From assembly GCA_003260075.1 (NCBI GenBank), contig QLIY01000341.1, positions 89,525-153,524 of the forward strand: a stretch of 64,000 bases of DNA. The letters run 5' to 3'. The number at the start of each line of letters is the position of its first letter. Position 1 is the first letter of the stretch. Position numbers and translations under genes: made by a program. Below the pieces are notes generated by a model that worked only from the letters and a program-made list of their open reading frames with translations, was not told where the DNA came from and made no database searches. Shown piece by piece: positions 1 through 28,719 of this stretch. This stretch comes from Phallusia mammillata (taxonomy: Eukaryota; Chordata; Ascidiacea; Phlebobranchia; Ascidiidae).

Positions 1-174
1 GATCAGCTCCTGGGAAATTTGCACAGTTGAAAGTTTGTCGGACCCTTACAATGGTCTGATTGTGTTCGAACAAGTAAATAACTTAACATAACTGTGAAAA
101 ATTAGATGTGTTTAGGTAACTAACTTAGTCTAGCATTTGTAAAAGCTTAGTGTTTCTCCTCAAATGCATTAAGT

Positions 175-403
175 CAGTGGTTCCCAACCTTTATCAAGGA
201 ATTCCTCACTTAACAATTCAAAACATTCTCATTTCTCCCTAATTGACTACATAGTTGATGCTAAATATACAAAGATCACTTAAAATCGGGTCTTTTATCA
301 ACTTTACATGTTATATTCCCAGAGCTTAAGTGTCTATTTAGGGGGGGGGGCAAAGTAAATTTCCCCCTAAAGTTTTCAATTGCTACCAGTTGGGAACCAC
401 TAC
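175..403. repeat. hAT-like non-autonomous element, CAGTGGTTCCCAAC family
   Basis: Terminal inverted repeats CAGTGGTTCCCAACC and GTTGGGAACCACTA bound about 229 bp without coding potential. A G run (342-351) lies inside. Related copies: 2897-3133 and 33179-33592. The rest of 1-1036 shows no gene. Confidence 0.6.
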
Positions 404-1036
404 TACATTCAAGCATATTATTGACAAATTACATTTTATGTGAGAAAACTTTAGTGTTAAACACCGGTCAAGTTCAAAGTGGAAAGAAATGTTTATGTTT
501 AGATAAGCTGGCAAATCCACAAAACCTTCATTGGATTTATGGCACATTTTCATGTTTCAAATGCACAAACATCAAACAGCTGCTTGCAACCTGAACTTTA
601 TACTTTCACTTACCAAGGTGGGTTAAAACAAGTTTGTAAACATACTAAAGAGCTTATATATAGCAAATACATGAAACTGAAACATTTTTTATTACTATCA
701 CCCATCCATCCTGTTGTTTCTTGTGAGCCCCAGTCACATAGCCCTTTATAATACGGTGTAGCTGCAGCACGTTTAACCATTATCCACCAATTGTGGCCTT
801 CACTTTTTTGCGCCCCATAACGTTTTAACTTTGCGCAGCTATTTCTGGCTTGGTGATTGTTCAGTGCAATTATGTCCTTATGTTTATCATGCGAAACAAA
901 CTCATCTCATACTACTTATAACAGCACCACATGCTGCAACACAATCTATTCTCTACATACAAGCTCTCTGGAAGTGTTATTTAAGCCATTTTGTCTGTTG
1001 ATAGTTTTATCCACATTTCAACATATTTTTCTGTAG

Positions 1037-17224
<16,188 letters not shown>

Positions 17225-17302
17225 ACTGTTGCTGTGTGTTTGTCGCAATACAACCATTGTTTTTGTTAAACACTTGTGTTGAGCACGTTATTACTGAAAT
17301 CA

Positions 17303-17465
17303 TTGCACACGAACCACTTAAAGGCGTCATATCGAATCAAGTCGTTCACCGAGCATTCCCATCAAGGCACAGACTACAAAAAATCTAACCTGCGGTGGGA
17401 TTCGAACCCACAATAGGAGTCTTTCAGGGACTCCCGCTTTATACCATCTGAGCTACATAGACTCA
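17303..17465 (-). repeat. tRNA-derived SINE / tRNA-like element
   Basis: On the minus strand about 17463-17389 folds as a tRNA: A-box-like TAGCTCAGATGG, a 5-bp anticodon stem GAGTC/GACTC with loop CCTGAAA, a 5-nt variable loop and a perfect T-stem in GTGGGTTCGAATCCCAC. Position 33 is C rather than T, the acceptor stem is weak, and a TGA (Ser) anticodon would need a long variable arm that is absent, so this is not a normal tRNA gene. A tail continuing to about 17303 is shared with 9225-9350, indicating a SINE family. Confidence 0.6.
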
Positions 17466-18555
17466 GTTGTAAAAGTCGAAAGTTGAATCAAGAATACTAC
17501 TGTGTAACTTTGCTAAACTTTTGTCCTTTATTTAACTCAATTAATCCAATCATAGAACACATTTGTCATATTAACGTCATAGAGGTTATACAATTAACAG
17601 CATGAGGTAGTAGAATGGGAGACACGCATTTTATCAACTCGATTAAACCAGCCGTCGTCATAGAAACACTTGCGTCGTCACAATGCGCCATTGTAAACGA
17701 TTGTTACCTCACAGATAATATATAATTCATCGCTAAACTAAATCAGCATGGCGTTGTAGAGACAAGTACAATTTTGGCAGCACATGTGTATATTTTTATT
17801 ACATCTTCAAACTGAAAGAAAATGCTAAAACATCATGCTGCTTTGGTGTTTATGCTGGTCCGAAATTTTACGACAACAACCGATTCGATTGTGACGTGTT
17901 TCCGTGGCAACCATTGTTCAGCTCCCTATTGTCGGTTGTCATGCCAACCGCTGTTTGCAAACAATAGCAAGGCTGTTTTTAATTAAAAACAACAAATCAC
18001 ATTTAACTTGACCTTGAGCGCGTGATGTTACGTCATAATTGCTTTGAACTTTCGTGTGTGACGCCATAAACGAAAGTTCCGATAAGCAATTATCTCCAAT
18101 TAACATGCTTTCTGGTTTTTTCAACTTATTTGTCAGCTCGAACCGACCAAATATGGCGAAACAATCGTGTTTGTGACGTTTACAGTTTGTGTTACAACGT
18201 GAAGATGAGATTTCCCGAAAGTTCCCTGAAACTGATTAATTTTCGACATCACCGTGACATCTGTTGTCAAGTGCATGGTTACGTCACTGTGGGGTTATTG
18301 TACGTCATAGTTATTTCTTGCACGGTAAATTTCAAAACAACTCATAAATATGACAATATCATGTTTTTTCGAGACGGTACTTTGATAAATGTCGTGGATG
18401 AAACCTAGTTTATTTCGCCATTTTCAACACCATTCAACATGGCATCGTATACTATAGTTACCATGGAGTAAGTAACGCCGAATGTAAAACTTTGTTCAAG
18501 CGTGTGTCACAAACCAACCAGCAATACAAGGCTCCTACAGTTCAAGTCCCACCAG
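17466..18555. other. Intergenic, no gene recognised
   Basis: AT-rich sequence between the end of the FN3-EGF gene and the Penelope-like remnant. Reading frames are short and without recognisable motifs or splice context. Confidence 0.6.
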
Positions 18556-18559
18556 TTGA

Positions 18560-18880
18560 ATCAACCGCTCTGTGGTTCAGGCCTTATTCAATCGAGCTCA
18601 TCGTTTGACTACGGACCCCACATTTAAGAACGAATTCGAAAATATACGTACGGCGCTCAGGTCGAAGGGGATACGTAACGCGGGTTTGGGCTTGTACTTT
18701 CGTGTCTTTACAACTCCTGTGTTGACTGACTTAGTAGTGAAGGTTGGTGTCAAACCAACCAACGACAAGTAACTGCTGCGTCATACTCTTGCAGAGAGGT
18801 GTATATCGGAGAGACGGGCCTCACGCACGAAAGAACATCGAAGAGACGTACCAAAAAGGGATGTCAAAAATAGGCCTTTG
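18560..18880 (+). pseudogene. Penelope-like retroelement remnant (RT end plus GIY-YIG)
   Basis: A frame at 18572-18772 reads LFNRAHRLTTDPTFKNEFEN with a following N-to-G helix pattern, resembling the end of a Penelope-type reverse transcriptase. About 20 nt further, in another frame, 18793-18830 reads EVYIGETG followed by basic residues, the GIY-YIG endonuclease hallmark of these elements. Frameshifted and truncated, so inactive. It is followed by a GAGACGTCGAAACGTC stretch related to the foldback family. Confidence 0.6.
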
Positions 18881-19367
18881 CTTGCCACGCAACTCAATTA
18901 CATCTTTAAAATCTCTGTTTTGTTCGCCCATGTGATGTTATAAGAACAACTGTTTTGGGTTGCTGACATTCCTGACAAGGACGCGCTCAATGAGACGTCG
19001 AAACGTCAGATGATTTGTTTATCTTTGCTGGCTGAGCAAGAAGGAAAGTTGACGGCAATATCACGTTTTACCAATACCACATTTTTTGCTGGATTAATTT
19101 GTTAGAACACCGAATTTTTACTACAAAGTTGTCACGACTTCTTCGTCAAATCGCCTCCGGCAAAATTCGGCCCAGGATTGCTGAGTGAAATTATCCTGTC
19201 ACATTTCACCACAAACTAATCTAGTTTTTTTTCTATACCTTATTTGAAAATACGAAAAACATACAAAATCACAGCGCAAAGAAAATGATAAAAATAAACC
19301 TTAGGAAGTTATTCAAACACAAAAATATTTTGCACAAATAAACAAACAATTGTCACGTCATAATCGA

Positions 19368-20303
19368 TTAATCACGTGGTTTTGTGGCGGCGATTGTAAA
19401 CATTTCAAATTTCACGTTCAACGAAATATTCGGGTCCTTGTAACTTTCGTATCCCCATAATTTGTTCGCGGCGAGATTGAGGAACTTCGGGACAATGTCG
19501 TAATTGCGGAAATCCTCCGCCGTTACTTTTCCGTTTTTCCGCAACACCTGATCATGTTGTTTCTGGTTGTACAACTCAACAGCGTCCAGGGAACGCATGA
19601 AACCCGCGAACCTGTCCATATCCCAGTTCATCTCATCAACCACAGTTTCAAGCCGTGATTTAAGCTGTACAGGGACCGCTTCAAGCACATCAGCATATTT
19701 GCGCATGATCGATCTGTAACCGTCGATCCTCTCCTTAATTTCATCGGCGAATAAATGTTGGACGAGCTGAGTATGCATCAAGTTTAACTCGTTCCCATCA
19801 CCGGTGTAGGAGTCGGGAATAAACGACGGCGTCCAGTAACCTATCATAACCACACAACCCCCAGGTTTCAACACACGAAAAGCCTCGCTGAAGAACTTTT
19901 CAAGGTCAAACCAGTGCACGGCCTCTGCGCATATCACCATAGCAACGCTTTCGTCATCAAAATCCAGTTTCTCGGCGGCCCCAGCCTGGTAAGTCACGTG
20001 ATCAAACTTGTTTTGTCTTTTCGCGGATTCTATCTGTTTCTGGCTGATATCAATCCCAACGACTTTCTGGAAGAGTGGAGCGAAGACGTTGGTGGCTTGT
20101 CCTCCGCCACATCCGACATCCAACAACATGTCAGGTCTGCTCCCGGTTCCGTCAAAGTACTTCATCACTACATCCCTGACTCTGCTGGAATACGTCGGTC
20201 TATTTCGGGAATACTCGCTCACAATATCCAGGCTGTCGTAATAAGTTTGTTGCTTCATTTTCACTTCACTCCAGTTCGCCTTCTGTCTCAAATCCCGAAA
20301 CAT
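19368..20303 (-). CDS. Class I SAM-dependent methyltransferase (Methyltransf_11 type), single exon
   Basis: A 311-residue uninterrupted frame. A Rossmann-fold motif I is seen at residues 61-69 (LDVGCGGGQ), the acidic end of strand 2 at VVGIDIS (about 81-87) and a motif II/post-region VICAEAVHWFD (about 124-134). The HWFD signature and the N-terminal YDSLDIVSEYSRNRPTY are typical of the trans-aconitate-methyltransferase-like family of small-molecule methyltransferases; the substrate cannot be told from sequence. The start at 20303 adds 15 residues before MKQQTYYDSL; the second Met (20258) fits family starts better. It is intronless, unlike its neighbours, so retroposition or transfer is possible but unproven. 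It is convergent with the upstream EGF gene. Confidence 0.88.
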   Translation of the reverse strand: MFRDLRQKANWSEVKMKQQTYYDSLDIVSEYSRNRPTYSSRVRDVVMKYFDGTGSRPDMLLDVGCGGGQATNVFAPLFQKVVGIDISQKQIESAKRQNKFDHVTYQAGAAEKLDFDDESVAMVICAEAVHWFDLEKFFSEAFRVLKPGGCVVMIGYWTPSFIPDSYTGDGNELNLMHTQLVQHLFADEIKERIDGYRSIMRKYADVLEAVPVQLKSRLETVVDEMNWDMDRFAGFMRSLDAVELYNQKQHDQVLRKNGKVTAEDFRNYDIVPKFLNLAANKLWGYESYKDPNISLNVKFEMFTIAATKPRD

Positions 20304-20387
20304 CGCGCTTTATATACAACCCACCTCGCGTTCTGATTGGCCAGCTCCGTCACGTGAGCTTACACTTCCAATTTTCGGGGTTTCCCC

Positions 20388-23240
20388 TACTTCTGTGCGT
20401 GTCCATGATTAAGAAAAATCATTTTCACATCGATTGACGACGACGCGCGTCGAGGGGGGGGGGGGTCGATCAAATATTCAAATCAGCGAATGTTGAAATG
20501 CCCGACTTAATTATTTGAACGCAAATTATAGAAAATTCAGTGTAAAAATCACTATATCTGTCGCTGGGGGGGGGGTTTGCCCCAAAATTTGTGCGACGCG
20601 CGTCAAATTGGGGATGACATCATTAAGTTAGTCATCGTTCAGTTTTAAATGCTGCTTTGCAATCGTGATTTGGTTCAACGCATTTAAATTAAATCAAATC
20701 AGACATTCAAAAGTCGATCAAATATTCAAATCAGCGATGGTTGAAATGCCCGACTTAATTATTTCAACGCAAATTATAGAAAATTCAGTGTAAAAATCAC
20801 TATATCTGTCGCTGTGTTTGATTTGTTGTAACAAAACAAATGCATTTCGCTTCATAAGCTTTATACGCTGATTTTTTTGCGCTGAATTTTCTTCATCTGA
20901 TTTTAATGACACTGAATCGTCGCAGTTGCTTTGCTTGAAAGGATATTTCATTATTAAGAAAAGATTCACTACGCAACGCAAATTTTAATTTGAATTATTG
21001 GGTAAAAGAATATTTTTTAACATAATGATTTTTGGGAAAAGTTCCTGATTTATTTTCTTGCTCCTTGATGATGAAACTTAGTTGCGTCATCGATTTTTGT
21101 GTGAAAAAAATGTGAAAAAAAGCCTCAGGCGGTGCAAGGTTGTAACGTGATGTGAATACACAGATTTAACAGATGTCCAATATACGGGTTTGATGATTTA
21201 ATAAGCGCTCTACAATTCGCTACAAGTTAAGTTGATAGTCAGCCTGTAACACAAATCAGCGAAAATTTGCCACGTTTCATTTGAGCTGGTTTGGTTGAAA
21301 CGAAACAATCATTACCCCCTACCTTTGTGTAGAACAATGATTCAATTGTGACGTACTTGCACAGTTTGACGCAGTTTGCAGAGATATTTGCGGCATTTTG
21401 CAGCTGCGCGCTAATTTTGTGTTGCTGATTTCATCCGATTGTGAATTCGTATCATAGCAACCCCACAAAAGGTGTGTAAGGTCAAACTTTGTGCGATGGA
21501 ATAAATTTTGTCACAAACCGTGCAGGGTGACGTCATAATCCATAGTTGCTCCTACAATTGGGATAAAACCTCACAACGGTTCATTCACAACAACAGCGAA
21601 GTTTCCCAGGCACGAGTGAAGTTTGAAACGTGGAAATTTCGCGTTTTGTGTTTCAGGTGGAAATTTCAAAACCACAATAAACCGGGGGTTCCCATGGTAA
21701 CGGGGATAGACTGGATCGTTTTTTTGTGGAAAATTATTCGACCAAAATTTCCGGGCAATTACAGAAACTGAGCAATGCGTAATTATTACGTCACCTGTGA
21801 TGTAATTGGCTGGGTCCATACGGAAACCAAAAACGAACCTGCGTAAACTGAGTTTCTTTTTCCCCCCCCCCCAATGCGTAATTATTACGTCACCTGTGAT
21901 GTAATTGGCTGGGTCCATATATGGAAACCAAAAACGAACCTGCGTAAATTGAGTTTCTTTTCAGATTTACACGTATCCGCAAGAATCTTTTATTATTGGG
22001 GTTAAACAGTTGTGAGAATATTCCATTTGCTAAATTTTAAATTTCCATTGCAAACTTTTCACTTCTACGTCACTGGCGTTATATGGTGACGAACATTTGG
22101 CCCTTTTTTTTCCCGCGCACAAAATGTGACCCCTTGTACACGGACAGGATGACCAAGCGAATATAGCAGGTGAAATCATCTGATTGAAATTAACGCGTGA
22201 ATGTGAATTGCGACGAACTGCAATTTTCGGTGTTTCCCCTACTTCTGTGCGTGTCCGTGATTAAGAAAAATCATTTTCACATCGATTGACGACGACGCGC
22301 GTCGATTTGCCGCAAAATTTGTGCGACGCGCGTCATACTGGGGATGACATCATTAAGTTAATCACCGTTCAGTTTTAAATGCTGCTTTGCAAACGTGGTT
22401 TGGTTGAACGCATTTAAACTGAATCAAATCAGAAATTTTTGATTTGTTGTAACAAAACAAATGCATTTCGCTTTATAAGCTTTATGCGCTGATTTTTTTG
22501 CGCTGAATTTTCTTGATCTGATTTTAATGACACTGAATCGTCGCAGTTGCTTTGCTTGAAAGGAGATTTCATTATTAAGAAAAGATTCACTACGCAACGC
22601 AAATTTTAATTTGAATTATTGGGTAAAAGAATATTTTTTAACATAATGATTTTTGGGAAAAGTTCCTGATTTATTTTCTTGCTCCTTGATGATGAAACTT
22701 AGTTGCGTCATCGATTTTTGTGTGAAAAAAATGTGAAAAAAAGCCTCAGGCGGTGCAAGGTTGTAACGTGATGTGAATACACAGATTTAACAGATGTCCA
22801 ATATACGGGTTTGATGATTTAATAAGCGCTCTACAATTCGCTACAAGTTAAGTTGATAGTCAGCCTGTAACACAAATCAGCGAAAATTTGCCACGTTTCA
22901 TTTGAGCTGGTTTGGTTGAAACGAAACAATCATTACCCCCTACCTTTGTGTAGAACAATGATTCAATTGTGACGTACTTGCACAGTTTGTTTGCAGAGAT
23001 ATTTGCGGCATTTTGCAGCTGCGCGCTAATTTTGTGTTGCTGATTTCATCCGATTGTGAATTCGTATCATAGCAACCCCACAAAAGGTGTGGAAGGTCAA
23101 ATTTTGTGCGATGGAATAAATTTTGTCACAAACCGTGCAGGGTGACGTCATAAACCTCACAACGGTTCATTCATAACTACAATTAAGTTTCCATGGTACG
23201 AGTGAAGTTTGACATGTGGAAATTTCGTCTTTCAGTTGGA
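20388..23240. repeat. About 1-kb direct repeat, two copies (20388-21530 and 22225-23160)
   Basis: Copy 1 and copy 2 share, nearly base for base, the segment from TTTCCCCTACTTCTGTGCGT through the ACGCGCGTC motifs, GCCTCAGGCGGTGCAAGG and TTTGTCACAAACCGTGCAGG. Copy 1 contains an extra duplicated ~100-bp piece between two G runs (20454-20465 and 20566-20575) that copy 2 lacks. A further duplicated ~80-bp block is at 21775-21960 around a C run. No convincing coding sequence; short frames are not conserved between copies. Confidence 0.75.
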
Positions 23241-23278
23241 AATTTTAAAACCACAAAAAATGTCGGGGTTTCCATGGT

Positions 23279-23646
23279 CAGGGGTCGGCAACCTTTTTTG
23301 CACTGCGGACCGGTTTAAAACTGAAATTTGTATCACGGACCGGTCTTTAAAACCACAAATGTTCAGCACTGAAAACTAATTACAGTTATTACAACTTTGG
23401 TAGAATGTGAACCTTCAGAAAGTTTTCTGCGGCCCGGTAACGAACCCCTCGCGGACCGGCACCGGGCCGCGGACCGACGGTGGCCGACCTTTGGCCTAAA
23501 GGACCGCGGATCCTAGTTTGAGAACCGCTGCGTTAACCGTTTTTGCGATCCAAACACTTCTATTCCGGAATAAATTTGGAATCACAGGTATACGTCGACA
23601 CGAGAAAACGTNCACCGGGCCGCGGCCCGGTGGTTGCCGACCACTG
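23279..23646. repeat. 368-bp hAT-type MITE, GGTCGGCAACC family
   Basis: Ends CAGGGGTCGGCAACC and GGTTGCCGACCACTG, with exact TCCATGGT at 23271-23278 and 23647-23654. GGACCGGT and CGGGCCGCGG sub-repeats inside. A single N at 23612. A related copy at 27628-27844. Confidence 0.88.
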
Positions 23647-23654
23647 TCCATGGT

Positions 23655-25940
23655 AACAGGGATAGATTAAATCGTTATTTCACTCGGCCAAAATTTCCGG
23701 ATAATTTGTTTAACTTATTCAATTATGACTTCACTTGTGACAAATGATCAGGTCGGCACGATAACCAAAAAGTATTACATCCGGTAAAAATAGATGGAAA
23801 TTTGTGGTTTGAAATTTCTTTTTTTTTTGTACCCGGAAACTGAATTGTAAGTCGCGAAACAGAACAAAAACAAAACAAGGGCAACAATGGGCACCGGATC
23901 GAGCGAGAAAAAAAGATTTGTTTTGGTTTGAGGTTGGTTTAGTTAGCTTTGACACAGCATCTCTTGTTGTATTGTTTTAGTGTTTTACTACTTTCATATA
24001 TTTTAGCGTGTTTGTTTTAGCAATCATTTTTATGTTGATTTGTATATCGATTATACGAACTGATGATGCCACATAGGCGAAATAATATTTATTTGAACCG
24101 ACTGATTCTGTTTAACCAAGGATTTTATAGTCCACTGGTTTTAGTGTATTATTGTGTTCAACAGATTTAAAACGTTTTGTTTATAAGCTATTGCCTAAAC
24201 CGGTTTCACAAAAAACAAAAATGTTGTAAATATATTTCATTTGGTAAATTTAAACTTTTCCCTGTAACCTTTTTACCATTACATCACTGACCATACGTGA
24301 TATGGTGACGAACATTTGTCCCTTTTGTCACCGCGCACACAAAGTCCGAACCCACACAGGCACAGTCAGGATGACCAAACGAATATTGTTGGTGAAATCA
24401 TCTTTACGCGTGAATGTGAAACGTGACGAACTGCAAATTGTGAATTACTTCGCTGGATTTTCGTTGGTTTCTGAACTTACGCAACCCGTTATTACGCGAT
24501 ATTTTTTTCGATTCATACTCGCCATAAACTTCATTTGAACTGAAATATACACTTGGCAAATACCGAGCTGTCGCCTGTTTGTCCCACAACACAATTTACA
24601 TTCCCGTAAACCTACACATAATGAATTGAGTTGGGTGAAACACGGTGCAAAAAAAACTTGATGTCCCCTCATGTTTGCCTTTCTTTAGTCTACTTAGTAT
24701 ACTATAGTTAGGCATTGTAATTCGTATATTTAATTTGTAAATTTTTTCCCTTGCAAGTAAAGTGTGACGATTGAGGGTCAGTATTCCATGATTGCTTGAT
24801 TTCAAAGTGGAAACACTAAATCGTTTGCTACATTTTATTGTTTTTCAGACACTGACGATGCTTATAAAAGCGAAATGCATTTGTTTTGTAAAACATTTAT
24901 AATGCAGCGGTTGATAAAGTGTTTTCACCCTGAAATTTCCCAGTAATTGTTACTTTATTTTCTTTGAGCACAGACGAAGTTGATAACATGCTTCAACGGC
25001 ATCATTGTCTCTTTATTATTTGTTGATGGTTAGTATAATGGGTCTAACATTACACAATGTACAGTTATCTTCAAGTCCGTTGACTTTTATGAGTACAAGA
25101 AAAGTTTCTCGTGAGCCGCCTACTTTGTTTAACGCCCGTGTATAGTTACCGAAAGCAAAATACTACAAGGACGAAAACGTTTGGAAGTAGCCTACAAATT
25201 TTGTTATGCTCTGCACATTGATTGTTGGTTTTAATCCTAAATTAAAATCCTAAACATCGTTCGCGGGTGTGAAGTTACCGAAAGCAAAATACTACAAGGC
25301 GAAAAAAGTTTTTGAAATACTGATTTGATAAGCGCTTCGCATTAACTGTTGGTTATTGCCTGATAGTCGCACGTGACGGTTAATTGCCTCACTTCTGTGT
25401 CAATATACAATGTTTCGCGCGTTCGCACGGCAGATAATTGACGAACCACACACTATTTCATCTGTTTGCAGACAACCTTGCTCTCGAACTTGACTTTGCA
25501 GGCCACTGGTTCTTCTTTAACATTTTATTCAACGCATTTTGCATTTTTCTTGTGACAACGATTAATTAGTGGGAAACACACGGAGCTGTAAGTTGAAATT
25601 TGCGAGAAACCCGGGTTTTATGCGACGTTTAAAGTACAAACTTGCTCCTAACATCTCATTAAATCACATCCTGAACTGTTTAATTCACAGCATGCATTAC
25701 ACAACCGGATACGGTGGCATGTACTCCGTAATTTCCTGATAATGCCGCAAGCCCTTTTCTGTGCTCAACGTGATAATTTTAATTTACATTTATAATCACG
25801 AACGGAATAAATATCATTTCCCGCAACAGTTTGCATGTAAATTAAATTGCCACTAACGCCAAAAACCTGAAGTTTTCGACGGAATAATTTAGCGAGTGAC
25901 TATGTGATTTAAATTAGTTTATTGCCCGAGGTTTGCCACG
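23655..25940. other. Intergenic, repeat fragments only
   Basis: Contains short dispersed pieces such as GATGATGCCACATAGGCGAA (24064-24083, also near 61464) and a related ACTGACGATGC...AAGCGAAAT piece near 24850. No gene supported on either strand. Confidence 0.5.
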
Positions 25941-25948
25941 GAAACGCT

Positions 25949-27657
25949 TGTGAGATGCTGCTCTGCATTTGCTTTTATCTTCTCATGTATTCTAAAGATA
26001 TTTGTCGCAAAGTTTTTCCTTATTTCCCGTCATTAACGTCTCTGTGTTCAATTTATCGGCTAAAACGCCTTGACAAATTTTCTGTATTTGGTTGGTCACG
26101 TGAAAACAGCGGTTTTGATTTGTAAGAAATCGTTTTTCTTCTTCTTTTTTTATTATTATTATCATTGGCGATAAAATATGAAATGAGTCTTCATCATCAC
26201 AGTTCCATTGTTGAAACTTCATCATCACAGTTCCATTGTTGAACGGATAAGTAAACAGCAAGGACACCGAAAAAACCCGAAGGTTATCGAGTCAAGTGAC
26301 ACAAGAAAAAAACAATAGACAACACACAGAAGCGAACAAACACAAAGGCAATCAACGTAAGTGCGCATTCCACTTTAGTTTCTATTTAGACAAAGTATCG
26401 TTTTTCACTGCTATAGTTTTTCCGTTGGCAACGTTTTGCCTGGTACACAAACATTTATACTTTTAATTTCAGTTCTTGTATCTTACATTTGTTAATGACG
26501 AATCCGGCAATCAAAGTTTCGAAAAATATTGCTCAAATCTTTCATTAAAAAATCCAAACATTTTCACACCAATATTTAAGGCGATTCGGCAGCCTAGAAC
26601 ACTGTCGATCCAGGAACTAACATTTTCCCAGTATGCCTGTACATATGCTACACATTAACAAAATAAATGATACATTAATTGCTTCTTTGTACACGCCGCA
26701 AAAAGTGCTCACATTAGCATCAGTAAATCCCGAACCGATAAAGGGTGTCGTTTAAACCAGCCGTCGGCAACCGCCGGTCCGCGAGAAGTTTGTTACGGGG
26801 GGGGGGGTTGTGAGATGCTGCTCAGCAATTTTGCTTTTATCTTCTCATGTATTCTAAAGATATTTGTCGCAAAGTTTTTCCTTATTTCCCGTCATTAACG
26901 TCTCTGTGTTCAATTTATCGGCTAAAACGCCTTGACAAATTTTCTGTATTTGGTTGGTCACGTGAAAACAGCGGTTTTGATTTGTAAGAAATCGTTTTTC
27001 TTCTTCTTTTTTTATTATTATTATCATTGGCGATAAAATATGAAATGAGTCAAGTCAAGTCAAGTCAAATTTTATTTGCATAGTCACTTCATCATCACAG
27101 TTCCATTGTTGAACGGATAAGTAAACAGCAAGGACACCGAAAAACCCCGAAGGTTATCGAGTCAAGTGACACAAGAAAAAAACAATAGACAACACACAGA
27201 AGCGAACAAACACAAAGGCAATCAACGTAAGTGCGCATTCCACTTTAGTTTCTATTTAGACAAAGTATCGTTTTTCACTGCTATAGTTTTTCCGTTGGCA
27301 ACGTTTTCCCTGGTACACAAACATTTATACTTTTAATTTCAGTTTTTGTATCTTACATTTGTTAATGACGAATCCGGCAATCAAAGTTTCGAAAAATATT
27401 GCTCAAATCTTTCATTAAAAAATCCAAACATTTTCATACCAATATTTAAGGCGATTCGGCAGCCTAGAACACTGTCGATCCAGGAACTAACATTTTCCCA
27501 GTATGCCTGTACATATGCTACACATTAACAAAATAAATGATACATTAATTGCTTCTTTGTACACGCCGCAAAAAGTGCTCACATCAGCATCAGTAAATCC
27601 CGAACCGATAAAGGGTGTCGTTTAAACCAGCCGTCGGCAACCGCCGGTCCGCGAGAA
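25949..27657. repeat. About 850-bp tandem direct duplication around a G run
   Basis: 25949-26796 and 26809-27657 match almost throughout, including TGTGAGATGCTGCTC at the start, a CAACAATAGACAACACACAG stretch and AACCGCCGGTCCGCGAGAAG at the end. The junction is a G run (26797-26808). Small differences (for example a CAAGTCAAGTCAAGTCAA insertion in the second copy near 27048) suggest two alleles placed in series. The identical 60-codon frames in both are not supported as genes. Confidence 0.75.
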
Positions 27658-27844
27658 GTTTGTTACCGGGTCGTATACGTTTTCAGGCCAAATGTTTTGA
27701 AACATATTGCTCGTGCTTCCCGGGGATTATAAACTAATTTATGCGTTTTTATTCCAAAAAATTTGTAGTCTTTTGAAGACAGGTCCGCGATAGAATTTCA
27801 GTTTTAAAAACGGTCCGCAGTACAAAAAAGGTGGCCGACCCCTG
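27628..27844. repeat. hAT-type element, GTCGGCAACC family
   Basis: Starts CAGCCGTCGGCAACC and ends GGTGGCCGACCCCTG. Flanking 8-mers GTTTAAAC and ATTTAGAA match at five of eight positions, so the duplication is decayed. Same family as 23279-23646. Confidence 0.6.
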
Positions 27845-27905
27845 ATTTAGAACAATGGCCCTAAGATTAAACTTAATTTGGAAGGAGCGTAGTTTTGTTT
27901 CCACT

Positions 27906-27945
<40 letters not shown>

Positions 27946-28719
27946 ATTTCTCCCCATTTTTCGGTGGTTACCGGTTCCCTATTGTAAAATCTCCTCCCAT
28001 TTATTTTTTACGTGCAGTGTATTTTTCCCATGTAGTGGGAATAGCCGCAATAAGACACTGGTAGTCAGAATGATTTTTACTATTGTTTGCCAAATCGTAA
28101 ATTTCGCAAAGTTTATTGAAACTTCGATATTCCGATTTATTGTCAATAATTTAGTGATATTCAAGTATCCCAGCGTTAACGAAATTCTCGTAGGCGGTCG
28201 GTTTCCGTTTAAACGTTTAAACAATACACTTTTATTTAACCAAATGCAGTTGTTGTAAACCGTAGGCTGCTGCCAAAATTGGATTATGCATTCCTTCCAA
28301 AGGTCGACCGATGACCAAAACGTCCTGAGAGATGTTAGTTTTTTCCTTATGGGATGGTTTTAGATTGGTGGCTGCGATGCATATCATGGTATGTAGCGAA
28401 GTAATGTTGGTTTCCATGCTTTTCCAAAGCGAGACGCAAGCAGTATCAAACAGTTTTCTTAACCAAGAAAAACGTGTTTACTTGACGTAGGCTTCCACGT
28501 CTATCATATCTATTCCCCCTCTTCGATTTTACAGCGTAATTTATTCCCTTTTCGCTTGCATACTTCATAATGCAACCGCGAAGATTGCATTTTAATGCTT
28601 CACACAGGATTTGCGGTTATCATTTTTATCATTGTATTTAATGAATTCGGCGATCCCTTTTTGGCATTTTCTTCAAATTTCGGGTCTTCTAATAGGGAGA
28701 AACTTTTCTAGACAGAAAC

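Noticed and set aside
17389-17463. Functional tRNA-Ser(TGA) gene on the minus strand
   Set aside because: Short variable loop, C at position 33, mismatched acceptor and D stems, and a shared SINE tail argue for a tRNA-derived repeat.
26476-27528. Identical 60-residue frames at 26476 and 27346 as a small gene pair
   Set aside because: They lie in an 850-bp direct duplicate around a G run; identity reflects the duplication, with no codon pattern or domain to support coding.
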